DNA of 64,000 nucleotides from Tetragonia tetragonoides (lineage: Eukaryota > Streptophyta > Magnoliopsida > Caryophyllales > Aizoaceae): the NCBI GenBank assembly GCA_038025085.1, contig CM076154.1:34030501-34094500 (forward strand), written 5' to 3'. Shown in pieces: positions 23,572 to 35,714 of the stretch. A model generated the notes under the pieces. That model was given only the letters and a program-made list of their open reading frames with translations, was not told where the DNA came from and made no database searches. A program made the position numbers and the translations under genes. Position 1 is the stretch's first letter. Every line of letters starts with the position of its first letter.

Positions 23572-25066
23572 TGTTGGGTTCCTGGTTTTGATGATAACAA
23601 ACAAAGTGTCCTTATCTATGTGTGAACTATGATGGCAGGTAGACTTAAGGATGCAAGAAGGTATAATGTTCAAAGCATGATTGCTCATGAAGATGCTTGG
23701 ATCCTAACAAGACATGAAGATAATGTGATGTAGTTAAGTGCATTTGTCATTAGTCTTTATGTAATATACTTGACTAGTTAGCAAGAGTCTAAATTGATCA
23801 TGACAAGGGAACAAGGTTGTAGGACTGAGTGTATGTGTTCATGAGTACAGGAAAACATTCTTGTGAACCTTGTTCTCTATGACCAGCACTACAGCATGAA
23901 GGAACCAAAGGGGAACAACTTGATTGGACCCTGTTCATTCTACGCTGTGTATCTGGACGAGGCTGCATAAATTCATATTTATTATTTCTACGAATATTTT
24001 GTGTATTATCTTTTTAGATATTCACACAAATATTCTTCTGAAGAAATATATTTTATTTTTGAAAAATGGATTTTTGCAAAATCGTATTTTAACAGAAAAT
24101 TATTTTATTTTGAAAAGATATTATCTTGGAAAAAGTATTTTACTTAATGGCCAAGTATATATTGTTAAGCAAGTAAATTATCTTCTGGAATATTTCTAAT
24201 TATCTTTTGGAATATTTCTAATTATCTTTTAGAGATTATATTCTGATAAATCACTTGCTAGCTAGCCGAGATTTTCTGTTAATGAATTTGGACGGATTTT
24301 ATCTCATAGGTTGAGTTAAGGAAAGGTCTTTGATCATTGCTTAAACTCTATCCTATCTTTTGGTAAATCTTATCATTAATATTGTGAAGAGATTTAACCT
24401 AACTGACTGAGCTTGTTTTGGGCCTGCCTATATAAGGCGCCTGATATGCTCAGTTGTAGGGTTAAGCTTTGCGTGCATCACTAAACTCATAATCAGTTGT
24501 GCAAAGTGTTTACTCGTCCAAACCAGATATGTCCAGTACTCACAAAGAACAACCTTGAACCCTGTTCCCTGTCCTGGTCAGTTTGAGTCTTTGCTTAGAT
24601 TGGTCATTGCATAATAGGTTTTTGTGGTCTTATATTGCTTAGTGTTGAAGCGTGTAATAGGACAAACAATATGGTTATTTGTAAGGTCTCTGACTCAGTA
24701 ACGAGTGTAGAGCATCTCTCAGATCAGTGTGTGATTCTGAGAGATAGGCAACGCATCAGTAATGGTGTGTGGTGGTGTTAGGGTACTGTGCTGTATCCTG
24801 GATTTTGGCTCTGGTTATAAGATAAGTAGTGTGACAAAATCCCAAGTAACTGGGTCGTGATTTTTACTCCTACTGAGCCTAGGAGGTTTTCCACGTGGAA
24901 AAAGCCTTGTGTTATTTACATTCTTCTTTTATATTCTGTCTTAGCCTGCTGCATAGGAACAACGTCCATAACGCTGTTCTTTACCCTGTTCTCAAGTTGC
25001 ATAACGTGAGAAATTGGAGTCACTCTATTCACCCCCCCCCCTCTAGAGTAACTTAGGCACTCTTCA
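23572..25066 (+). repeat. 5' LTR of the Sirevirus-type element
   Basis: The repeat is 1495 bp. Core promoter candidate CTATATAAGG lies at about 24428-24437. A 22-bp unit containing AATTATCTTTTGGAATATTT is duplicated near 24178-24222 here and single in the 3' LTR, which explains most of the 23-bp length difference. It ends in a poly-C run before CTCTAGAGTAAC...CTTCA. Confidence 0.95.
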
Positions 25067-25068
25067 TT

Positions 25069-25080
25069 TGGTATCAGAGC
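25069..25080 (+). other. Primer-binding site
   Basis: TGGTATCAGAGC starts two bases after the LTR end. It matches the initiator-methionine tRNA site perfectly. Confidence 0.95.
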
Positions 25081-25125
25081 AAGGTTGCTCATAAAAAGGT
25101 TAACACCTTGAGTTTTTCCGCAAAA

Positions 25126-27000
25126 ATGAGTGCACCTAGTGAGATGAGGGAAGGACAACCAACTAACCGTCCACCATTGTTTAATGGAGAATTTTATTCT
25201 TGGTGGAAACGAAGAATGGAAATCTTCATCAAAGCAATAGATTATGAGTTATGGCAGATAACTTTGAACGGAGATCTGGTTGTAGAGCAAGTGGATGCAG
25301 AAGGAAAGACAAGCATCAAACCTCCAGAAAAATGGACCAACACTGACATGAAGCAGATAGAGAAGAATGCTAAGGCTATCCAAATCCTACACTGTGGAGT
25401 GGATGCCAAGGAATACAATCGTATTCAAGGATGTGAAGCTGCTCAAAGCATTTGGAAAACCTTGGAAACAGCATATGAAGGCACCTCTCAGGTAAAGCAA
25501 TCCAAAATAGACATGTTGATTAGGCAGTATGAACTGTTTAGCATGGAATCAACAGAGACAATCAAAGACATGTATGCTTGGTTCAATAATATCCTAAATC
25601 AACTTAAATCTCTTGGCAAACCTTTTGATGAAGAAGATGTTGTCCGAAAACTTTTGAGAAGTTTATTTATAAACAACATCTGGACACCTAAAGTAACGAC
25701 CATTCAAAAAGCAAGAATTTAACTGTCATGAAGGTTGAAGAATTAATTGGTAACTTAATGACTCATGAGTTACAAGTTAAAACTAATGAGACCAAGAGGG
25801 AAAATGAGGTTGCTTTTCAAGTTGATGAAATTCCTGAAGATGATCTAGATCTAAATGAAGATGAGATAAGCCTTATTGTCAAGAAGTTTGCACGCTTCTA
25901 TGGCAATAAGGGGAGTTTCAATCAAGCTTCGTCAAATTCAGGAAGAGGTGAAAACTTTGATAAATCCAAGATCAGGTGTCACAAGTGCTCAAGACTTGGC
26001 CATTTCAAAAATGAGTGTCCTGAGCCAAGTGAGAACACTCAGACAGAACATCGTCCATCATATTCCAGAAAGCCAGAAAGGTTCACCAAGAGGGAAGCAA
26101 GGTATGTAAGCATGTTGGTTGGTTGGTCAGATAACGAAGATGATGGTCCAGAAGATGAAGTGGAGGATCTATGCACTATGGCCAGAACAGATCTCACCTC
26201 TAAAGATGAGGAAGCCGAGGTAGGTATTCTTGAAATTAAGAGTCAAATTGTTTCTTGGTCTAAAGATAGATTGCTTAAAATGGTGCTTTCTATGATGGAT
26301 CAGTATGAAGAGTTAAACATTGAAAAAGATAACATTTTGCATGCTTATAATGACTCTAAGGAAGATGTCAGCGAACTGTTAGAGATTAAAACAAATTATG
26401 AAAAAATGTTGAAAACCTTGAAAAAGGACAATAAAGATCTCAAAAAAACAGTATGCAAAATGGAAGAAACAAGGTCCATCCTTGAAAGTAAATGTTTATC
26501 CCTTGAGACTGATTTATCTAAGAAAGCTGCCAAGTCATTAGAATCAATTTATATATGTGATGAAACTGGCCTAGATGACCTAAAATCTGAATGTGAAATT
26601 CTTAGGTTAAACTTGGAAAAGGAACTTGAAAAGGCTAAGGACTATAAAGGCAAGTTGGATAAAGGACAAGAAGAACTAGTTCGTCTTAATAAATGGACTA
26701 GCTCTTCCCAAGTCTTAAAATGGCTAAATGATCATCACAATAGGTTTAAAAATGGCTTAGGAAGAAAAAGCTAAAAAGGATGATTGGACTCCCAATACCA
26801 AGTATGTTGGACTGAAACTTAATAGACTCTGCTGGCACAATGGAAAAGGTGGTCACTATAGATATAAGTGCCAGGAGAGAACAAGGTTTGTCATCAAGAA
26901 TAAGCAATATGTGAAACAAGTTTGGATGAGAAAGGACAGAGTGAAAACTGATTCTGAGAAAAAGGAGCCCAAGCAAGTGTGGGTTCCTAAAACTAATAAG
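25126..27000 (+). pseudogene. Sirevirus gag (frameshifted)
   Basis: ATG 25126 opens a copia gag (FNGEFYSWWKRRME...) that ends early at 25722. The reading continues in another frame from about 25716 through 26774, then in a third from 26776 to a TGA at 27001. The second part has the zinc knuckle CHKCSRLGHFKNEC (about 25978-26019), an acidic stretch, and a long Lys/Glu/Leu-rich region (about 26300-26700) with coiled-coil character. The third part has a second Cys/His motif-like segment and a basic KQVW linker leading to protease. Two indels and a stop make it non-functional. Confidence 0.9.
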
Positions 27001-28395
27001 TGACTCTCTTTGCAGGCTAAAGTGAAATAAAGCAAGCCATGGTATGTGGACAGTGGCTGCTCATGGCACATGACAGGAGAAAAATCTATATTTCTTTCAC
27101 TCACAGCTTATGACGGTGGAAGTGTAACTTTTGATGATAACCAAACAGGTGAAGTGGTCGGTATAGGTAAGATTGGTAAGTCACTAACACACTCCATAGA
27201 TGAAGTCTACTTGGTTGATGGTTTGAAACATAACTTGTTGAGTGTTTCACAACTATGTGATAAAGGAACAATGTCCTATTCACTGCAAAGAATTTCATAG
27301 TTGCGAATCACAAGACAAGTAATGTTGTGCTAGAGGGAAAGCGGCACAAAAATTTTTACAAAGTTGATGTAAATAAGCTTTCCAGTAACTCTCTAACATG
27401 TCTCAGTGCTATTGAAACTGATGTCTCACTATGGCATAGACGGTTTGGACATGTAAATCTCAACACCTTGAACAAGCTGGCATCACAGAACCTTGTCATT
27501 GGTTTACCTAAAATCAAATTTAAAAGTGATGAGCTATGTGGTGCCTGCACTAGAGGTAAGCAGGTAAAGTCTTCTTTTATAACAAAGAATTTGGTTAGTA
27601 CTTCACGACCTCTTGAACTTCTACATATGGATCTGTGTGGTCCTATGAGAGTTCAAACTCGTGAAGGAAGAAATTATGTGTTTGTTATTGTAGATGACTA
27701 CTCCAGGTTCACTTGGACCCTGTTGCTTGTATCCAAGGATGAAACTTTTGATATGTTTGAAATCTTTGCTAACAGAATGCAGAAACAGGTTGGAGCTGAC
27801 ATTTTATCTCTAAGGTCTGATCATGGCACAGAGTTTGATAATGGAAAATTCATTAAAGACTGTGCTCAACATGGCATTGATCACAACTTCTCTGCCCCAA
27901 TAACACCTCAACAGAACGAGGTAGTTGAACGGAAGAACAGGACCTTGAAAGATATAGCTAGGACCCTGTTGCTAGCTAGTGATCTTCTAAGGAATATATG
28001 GGGAGAAGCTGTAATCATAGCTTGCTACATCATAAATCGTGCCATGTTAAGACCTATTCTGAGAAAGACACCCTATGAATTACTCAAATGAAGAAAGCCA
28101 AATATTTTCTACTTTAGAGCTTTTGGCTGCAAATGCTATGTGCATAACAATGGAAAGTCTAACCTGGAAAAGTTTGATGCTAGGAGCGATGAGGCTGTCT
28201 TTGTGGGCTATGCTCCTCACAGCAAAGCTTACAGGGTCCTCAACAAAAGAACACAGAAAGTTGAGGAAAGTGTACATGTTGTATTTGATGAATCTAATGC
28301 AGGTCTTGAGTCATTGATGCAGGATAAAGAAGACTTCCCAATCGATCTTGCACTAGAAAGGGAAGAAGAAGAAGAAGAAGAAGAAGAAGAAGAAG

Positions 28396-28426
<31 letters not shown>

Positions 28427-30276
28427 CTCACAAGAAACAGGTAATGCTGGAGAGACGGAAACAGGGTCCACACCTCCAAGGGTTCATACATCGGACTCAG
28501 GGGAAACAAATACTCCTGATATGGGAACAACGTCCATAGAGGAAGGAGCTGAGCAATCTCAAAGTTCTAGAGAAGACCCTGTTCCCTCTCCACAAAGAGA
28601 TGATCCAGAAGGTTCTGGCTTCCAGCCAAGATCTTGGAAACATCAGAGCTCTCATCCCATGGATCAAATCATTAGTGATATAAATAAAGGGATTCAAACG
28701 AGAGCCTCTGTACAAAACTTTATGGCTTTTTCTTCTTTCTTATCCTATGTTGAACCACATAATATTCATAAAGCTTTGCAGGATGCTGATTGGATAACTG
28801 CAATGCAAGAGGAGCTCAACCAGTTTGAAAGGAACAAGGTTTGGCACCTTGTTCCTAGACCTGATAATAGGACCATCATTGGAACTAAATGGGTATTCAG
28901 GAACAAACTGGATGAGACAGGTACTGTGGTTAGAAACAAGGCTAGATTGGTTGTTCAAGGTTACAGCCAGCAAGAGGGGATTGACTATGACGAGACATTT
29001 GCCCCTGTTGTTAGAATTGAGGCAATACGCATGCTGATAGCGTTTGCAGCTCACATGGACTTCAAATTACCTGATGGATGTCAAAAGTGCCTTTCTGAAT
29101 GGGTACTTGAAAGAGAAAGTCTATGTGAAGCAACTCCCTGGGTTTGAGAGCAATAAGTCCCCTGACCATGTCTATAAACTTGACAAAGCATTGTATGGCT
29201 TGAAACAAGCTCCTAGAGCTTGGTACGAACGTCTGTCAAAATTCTTAATGGACAATGGTTATCAAAGGGGACAAGTTGACACAACCCTGTTCCTACGAGC
29301 AAAGGGGGAAAGTTTGTTGGTTGTACAGATATATGTTAATGATATAATTTTTGGTGCAACTGATCAAGCTTTATGCAGGGAATTTTCTGAGTTGATGATG
29401 AGTGAATTCGAAATGAGTATGATGGGTGAGCTTAATTTCTTTTTAGGCTTACAAATCAAACAAACTTCTGAAGGAACAATGATTCATCAACAAAAGTATG
29501 GTAGAGAGTTGATCAAGAAGTATGGCATGGGAGATGCCAAGGTCTATGACACACCTATTGCCACCAATGTCAAGCTTGACTTGGATGAAGCAGGTAAGAG
29601 TGTTGATCAAACAGTATATAGAGGTATGATTGGTTCTTTATTGTACCTAACTGCTAGTAGACCTGATATCATGTATAGTGTTGTCTTGTGTGCAAGGTTT
29701 CAAGCAAACCCCAAAGAGCCACATCTCACACAAGTCAAACGTATCCTGAGGTACCTCAAGGGAACTGAGGACTTATGTCTTTGGTACCCCAGAGGTGCTG
29801 AAATTGCTTTAATTGGCTATGCTGACGCTAATTATGCAGGATACCTTGTAGACAGGAAAAACACATCAGGCATGGCAACCTTCCTAGGGCCTTGCTTGAT
29901 CTCTTGGGCCTCTAAAAAGCAAAATTCTGTGGCCATGTCTACTGCTGAAGCTGAGTATGTGGCAGCAGCTTCATGTTGTGCACAATTGTTGTGGGTAAGA
30001 CAACAATTAAAGGATTTTGGAATTGATGCAGGTTGTAGGCCAATCTTGTGTGACAACACAAGTGCCATAAATATTTCCAAAAATCCAGTGCAACATTCAA
30101 GAACAAAGCACATTGACATTAGACATCACTTCTTGAGAGACAATGCAGAGAAAGGATTCATTAAATTGAATTTTTGCAAGACAGAGGATCAATTGACAGA
30201 TCTATTTACTAAACCATTGAGCAGAGAAAGGTATGAGAAACTTAGACTAGAAATAGGCATGATCAAGATTACTTAG
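27001..30276 (+). pseudogene. Sirevirus pol (protease, integrase, RT, RNase H), disrupted
   Basis: Stops at 27001 and 27028 precede the protease motif WYVDSGCSWHMTG. A frameshift at about 27300 leads into integrase (LWHRRFGH, CGACTRGKQ, DDYSR, SDHGTEF), where the usual NGVVER has Glu in place of Gly (27918-27920). TGA at 28089 breaks the integrase C-terminal region, which ends in a poly-Glu (GAA)n run. Reverse transcriptase begins at about 28770 (ALQDADWITAMQEE), has a frameshift near 29070, and carries YVND instead of YVDD (29332-29343). RNase H (YADANYAG, AEAEYVAAA, DNTSAI, RTKHIDIRHHF) is open to 30276. The damage is too extensive for activity. Confidence 0.95.
28362..28424 (+). repeat. 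(GAA)n microsatellite inside pol
   Basis: About 21 uninterrupted GAA codons encode poly-glutamate in the acidic linker between integrase and reverse transcriptase. The linker is normally acidic in this family, so the tract probably expanded from an existing Glu-rich patch. Confidence 0.95.
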
Positions 30277-30861
30277 TTGTATGTGCACCCTGTTCCCTCG
30301 ATGATTGGCTAGATTGTGTCTACATGTTTTATGTGTGTATATATGTGATTTGTGTGGCTCTATAAAGTTTTTGTATGTCTATACCAGCTCGCGTGCAGTA
30401 AAATGCATAACTGTATGACTTGAACTAAAGGACTCACTTTGGTCTATTGATATGTCCCTTATTGTTCTCAAAACTATTGTTGTGTGAATCTTAAAGACCA
30501 ATACATGGACCCTGTTCCCTCAGTCACTCCGACTCAAGCTATACTGTTCCCAATGGGCAAAACTGGACGCATTTAATTACGTCAGTTCGCCTAATAATTA
30601 AGGCGGTTGGGTTATTTTCCCTATAAATAGGGGCTAGTCGTTAGTTCATTATCATCACAATCCAAACTAGCTCCCTAAATTCTCTCTCTCTCTCTAATTC
30701 TTCCCGTTTAATTTTCTCTCACAAATTCTTCCCTTTTGATTCATCTCTCAGATTTCCCTCTCCAGATTTTTGAATTTCTTCCCGTTAATTCAAGAATCAA
30801 CTCCTCAGATCTTCAACTCATCTCTTTTCTTCAAAACTCTAAATTCAGGCTTTAAATAGAA

Positions 30862-32703
30862 ATGGCAGGAACTAGATCAGGTACATCAAAGAAACCCACA
30901 GCTGAGAAATCGCCATCCACAACCCCTATCACTGCATCTACCCCCGTCACCTCTCCAAAGATGCCGTTCAAATCATCAGCATGAAAGAACAGGGGTCCTG
31001 CTGAAATCTCACTTTCCCCACCACCATCATCTTCCCCTACTGCTGCTACTGAATCCTTGGGAAGAGATGGAGCTGCTACGTCAGGGGCTTCTGGTTCTGC
31101 AACCAAAAAGAAAACCAAGAAGGGCTCAACCAAAGGAGTTAGCGCATCTGAGCTAACTTCTAAAATTGACACTCTCATAAACCAAAGTGCTACTGTTGGA
31201 GCCAAGCATGTCTCAGACAAAGGGGAGAAGGGTAAGAAGAAGAAAGAGGGTGCTGGGAATTCAAAAGGAGAGCTTGAGGGAGAGAAAAAGGAGAGTGAGG
31301 GAGGAGAGAAGTCTGGAACAGAGAGCGCCTCTGCTCAGGGGGAACAGGGGTCAGCTGAGAACCCACCTGTTCCCACAGTTGGGTCCAAGAAATCCAAGAA
31401 GACCACTGCTGGGTCTTCAAAGAAACAGGGTCCTTTCACTCAGGATCCTGCATCTGAAGCTGTTACTCCATCTCCTCAACCCAAAAAGAGGAAATCTGTG
31501 GCTGCACCTCAGCCAAAAACAACTGACCCTTCTTCCAGGTCAGCAAAGAAGAAGAAGACCCTGACTTCCCCTCCTTCAACCTCTACAGCTGCCTCTAAGG
31601 GCAAGAAGAAGAAACGGGATCCTTACGCCATTGATGTCAGGACCACTCAGATCCTCTCCAGAAAGTGCATCACTGGAAAGGTATGGCGTCTTGACTGGAT
31701 GAAGGACAATGGGCTTGGGGAATTTGTTACCAATGTCTTAGCTCAGGAGTGGGGCACTTACTTAACCACTAGGACTGCATTTCATTATTCTGAATTCAAG
31801 CAATTTTATCTTAATTGCACTGTGAAGAATGGCGTGGTTAGAAGTGAGGTTTCTGGGGTCCCCATTAAATTCAATGCTTCTGATTTAGGGAAAATTTTGG
31901 GGATTTCTTCTGAAGGGTTTGCTGAATGGGCCAGGCGAGGTATTTGGCCTGAGTATGATGGTCTGGATCCAATCGCCATTGTGAGGAAGTATACAAGAGA
32001 CGTGGAGAGGGATGATGCCTCCAGGATCAAGGCAGTGGACCTTGTTCCTATGCACAAGTTGCACTTTGCACTTGTGTTTAGGACCCTAGTTCCTCGAGAA
32101 GAAGCCATGGAATACTGCTCAGCCTACGACATGAGTATCATGGACTTGGTTGAGAGGAGAGAAAATGTGAATCTTCCTGCTATAATGATTCACCACATTG
32201 AGTACGTCCTTAGTGCTAAGACCATTACCCACTCACTACCTTATGGGTATGAACTTACCCTGGTCTTCCAGCACTTTGGAGTGCCCCTCTCTGTTGGGAA
32301 GTTGCCTACCACAGTGAATGAGGTGGGCAAACAATATTTGAAGCAAACTGGCTTCAAGTTTGATGAGGACCAGCATGAGGTGAAGGAAGAGGAGAAGGCA
32401 TATTCTGAGGGGGAACAGGGCCCAGAGGTTGTTTCTATGGAAGGAGCAAGCATCAGCAGAGCTGGACTGTTTACCACGCTCCAACTGGTTGAGGCCAAGC
32501 TCAACTCTGTGACCTCCAAGCAAGCTGACTTGGCTTAGAGGGTTGCTGATCTGACTGATGCAGTCACCCAGGCTGATAAGGCTCATCAGAACAAGCTTGA
32601 TGAGCTTATAAAGATGCTGAGGGAAGGGTTTGAGATTGAGAATGACGAACCTCCTGCTGACAACTCTGACCCTTCCAACCCTGTTTCCTCCCCTAATGTT
32701 TAA
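30862..32703 (+). pseudogene. Env-like third ORF of the Sirevirus
   Basis: This is one frame of 614 codons, ATG 30862 to TAA 32701-32703, broken by TGA at 30982 and TAG at 32536. The N-terminal third is Ser/Thr/Lys-rich and low complexity with several basic KKKK clusters. The middle (about 31620-32340) is a compact domain (KVWRLDWMKDNGLGEF, then FHYSEFKQFYLN and FNASDLGKILGIS) that I associate with the putative plant transposon/env-like proteins downstream of Sirevirus pol. The C-terminus has heptad-like Leu/Ala spacing after 32460, possibly coiled coil. No clear signal peptide or membrane anchor is seen. The role of such ORFs is unproven, and this copy is broken. Confidence 0.8.
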
Positions 32704-33026
32704 AGCCTGTTTTTTTCTTTTCTTTTCTGTTTTCTTTCTTTTCTGTTTTCTTTCTTTTCTCTCTAGGTGTTGTTTTTCTGTAACAATGCCTTCCTTTTGT
32801 GACTGTGCTTCATATATAAAAATTGGTCCTTTTTGGTTTATATGATTTGACTATTTTCTGGATGGCCTATATCAATAGATTTCTAGATTTAAGCTACTAA
32901 TTCTTGCATTTGTTTGCATACACTTACACCCTGGAGGTGATGGTTGTGACATACTTGCTAAAATTTGGCTTAACTTCTCACTATTTCAATGTTTAACTGA
33001 TGTCCATGACACTTTTTGATGATGCC

Positions 33027-33037
33027 AAAAGGGGGAA
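33027..33037 (+). other. Upstream polypurine-like motif
   Basis: AAAAGGGGGAA follows GATGATGCC about 435 bp before the 3' LTR. It is a second copy of the motif just before the LTR. Multiple such motifs are a known Sirevirus feature. Confidence 0.7.
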
Positions 33038-33456
33038 GAGTGGTGTGCTTATGATTAGGTTTGATATGATCATGTTTAGGTTTAGTCTAGTTTAATTCTC
33101 ATGCCTTGTTAACCTATTCACTACGGATGGGTAGCACACAAATTTTTGTTTATTTCTGCTCTAATGGTTTCTGGTTTGAAATGGTGTTTCCTCTGCCTAC
33201 TCTGATTCTCTAAAGTCTTGAAAGGTGCAATACTGTTTGAACAACTTTTTCTCTCTCTAAACGTCTCAATATGATGGATGATAATGTTAAGCTGAAGTTC
33301 TTGATAGTGAAGCTGTGAACTCTATTCCTACTTACCCGTGGTTCTTCTGGTTGGTTCACAGCAATAGTAAGTCAAGGTAAGGCTGAGATAGTTTTGTATC
33401 TCTCTGATCTTTAAATTGGTATCTAGCTCAGATAAGCACACTAGTTTGTCATCATC

Positions 33457-33468
33457 AAAAAGGGGGAA
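33457..33468 (+). other. Polypurine tract
   Basis: AAAAAGGGGGAA lies two bases before the TGTTGG start of the 3' LTR and is the expected plus-strand primer. Confidence 0.9.
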
Positions 33469-33470
33469 TT

Positions 33471-34942
33471 TGTTGGATTCCTGGTTTTGATGATAACAAA
33501 CAAAGTGTCCTTATCTATGTGTGAACTAACTATGATGGCAGGTTGACTTAAGGATGCAAGAAGGTATAATGCTCAAAGCATGATTGCTCATGAAGATGCT
33601 TGGATCCTAACAAGACATGAAGATAATGCAATGTAGTTAAGTGCATTTGTCATTAGTCTTTATGTACTATGCTTGACTAGTTAGCAAGAGTCTAAATTGA
33701 TCATGACAAGGGAACAAGGTTGTAGGACTGAGTGCATGTGTCCATGAGTACAGGGAAGCATTCTTGTGAACCCTGTTCTCTATGACCAGCACTACAGCAT
33801 GAAGGAACCAAATGGGAACAACTTGATTGGACCCTGTTCCTTCTACGTTGTGTATCTGGACGAGGCTGCATAAATTCATATTTATTATTTCTACGAATAT
33901 TTTGTGTATTATCTTTTTAGATATTCACACAAATATTCTTCTAAAGAAATATATTTTATTTTGAAAAATGAATTTTGCAAAATCGTAATTTAACAGAAAA
34001 GTATTTTATTTTGAAAAGATATTATCTTGGAAAAAGTATTTTACTTAATGGCCAAGTATATATTGTTAAGCAAGTAAATTATCTTCTGGAATATTTCTAA
34101 TTATCTTTTAGAGATTATATTCTGATAAATCACTTGCTAGCTGACCGAGATTTTCTGTTAATGAATTTGGACGGATTTTATCTCATAGGTTGAGTTAAGG
34201 AAAGGTCTTTGATCCTTGCTTACACTCTATCCTATCTTTTGGTAAATCTTATCATTAATATTGTGAAGAGATTTAACCTAACTGACTGAGCTTGTTTTGG
34301 GCCTGCCTATATAAGGCGCCTGATATGCTCAGTTGTAGGGTTAAGCTTTGCGTGCATCATTGAACTCATAATCAGTTGTGCAAAAAACGTTTACTCGTCC
34401 AAACCAGATACGTCCAGTACTCACAAAGAACAACCTTGAACCATGTTTCCTGTCATGGTCAGTTTGAGTCTTTGCTTAGATTGGTCATTGCATAATAGGT
34501 TTTTGTGGTCTTATATTGCTTAGTGTTGAAGCGTATAATAGGACAAACAGTCTGGTTATTTATAAGGTCTCTAACTCAGTTACGAGTGTAGAGCATCTCT
34601 CAGATCAGTGTGTGATTCTGAGAGATAGGCAACGCATCAGTAACGGTGTGTGGTGGTGTTAGGGTAATGTGCTGTATTCTGGATTTTGGCTCTGGTTATA
34701 AGATAAGTAGTGTGACAAAATCCCAAGTAACTGGGTCGTGGTTTTCACTCCTACTGAGCCTAGGAGGTTTTCCACGTGAAAAAAGCCTTGTGTTATTTAC
34801 ATTCTGCTTTTATATTCTGTCTTAGCCTGCTGCATAGGAACAGCGTCCATAACGTTGTTCTCTACCCTGTTCTCAAGTTGCATAACGCGAGAAATTGGAG
34901 TCACTCTATTCAACCCCCCTAGAATAACTTAGGCACTCTTCA
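33471..34942 (+). repeat. 3' LTR of the Sirevirus-type element
   Basis: The repeat is 1472 bp and collinear with the 5' LTR, with many scattered substitutions and several indels (GTGTGAACTAACTATG versus GTGTGAACTATG, a shorter C run, one fewer 22-bp unit). It is followed by ATCAC. Confidence 0.95.
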
Positions 34943-34947
34943 ATCAC

Positions 34948-35714
34948 ATTCTTCTTGTGTTAGCTATTAGCTTGAGTGGATTGACAAAATTGTTAACATT
35001 ATTTTATTAATTAATTTAAATTATCACAAGAGTATCATTTTTCCTTTTGTGGGTATATTGAGGATATAATATTGATTGGGCTCCAACCATCCATTTAACA
35101 CATGGTATTAGATTAAGCTAATTCCCCAATGGAATATTTTAGCACATGTTACAAGGAGACCGTGTGCATATCGAAGCCCAATGAATCAGATGTGAGGAAC
35201 GAGAGTAATAATAACACATAGCATTAGTTGGGCCTACAACCATTTGCTTAAGCATTAAATTGATAGTTGAAAGCCTACAACTATTAAATTAAACGGGTGT
35301 ATAAGTAACACCTTGAGTGTCAAAAATAATATTTTAGGCCTAATTAAGTAACATTTGTTTGCTTACATCCAAAAATGTAAAATAAATATCATTTTTTTAG
35401 TCGAAAAGTAATACAGTACTTGTTTTTTGACCCAGTATTTAAGAGATCCAGAAATTATAAGCCTATCAAATCATGTATAGAAACCAAAAAGTAACTAGAG
35501 AGGATGCAAACATACAACCAAGAGAAACCAATCTAATATTAACCAATTTAGGCATATATACACCATAAAAACTCACATTTCATTTGTTGGGGAATGCTAA
35601 AAAAAGAAACAAATATCCTTTTAAGAAGGAAAAAAAATTAAACAAGGAAACCAAAACACATAATAACCCAAATCTTCAACAACTTATTAAACACAATCAG
35701 CCAATAATAATTAA
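34948..35714. other. Intergenic DNA
   Basis: No gene or recognisable element. The last 100-200 bases probably hold the 3' UTR of the minus-strand phytocyanin gene. Confidence 0.5.

Larger units (their letters stand above)
23572..34942 (+). mobile_element. Large decayed Sirevirus-type copia retrotransposon
   Basis: The element is 11,371 bp with LTRs of 1495 and 1472 bp (TGTTGG...CTTCA). Flanking pentamers are ATTAC (23567-23571) and ATCAC (34943-34947), a target duplication with one mismatch. Hallmarks of the Sirevirus group are very long LTRs, a gag-pol with a long coiled-coil gag extension, an extra env-like ORF after pol, and repeated AAAAGGGGGAA polypurine motifs before the 3' LTR. It is inactive: gag-pol has at least three frameshifts and several stops, a reverse transcriptase catalytic Asp is replaced, and the env-like ORF has two stops. 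Confidence 0.95.

Noticed and set aside
25021..25066. Poly-C run as a possible regulatory element
   Set aside because: It is the variable C stretch at the end of the Sirevirus LTR, shorter in the 3' LTR; slippage explains it.
28229..28530. Minus-strand ORFs with poly-Ser and poly-Leu
   Set aside because: Produced by the (GAA)n run of the Sirevirus pol read in reverse.
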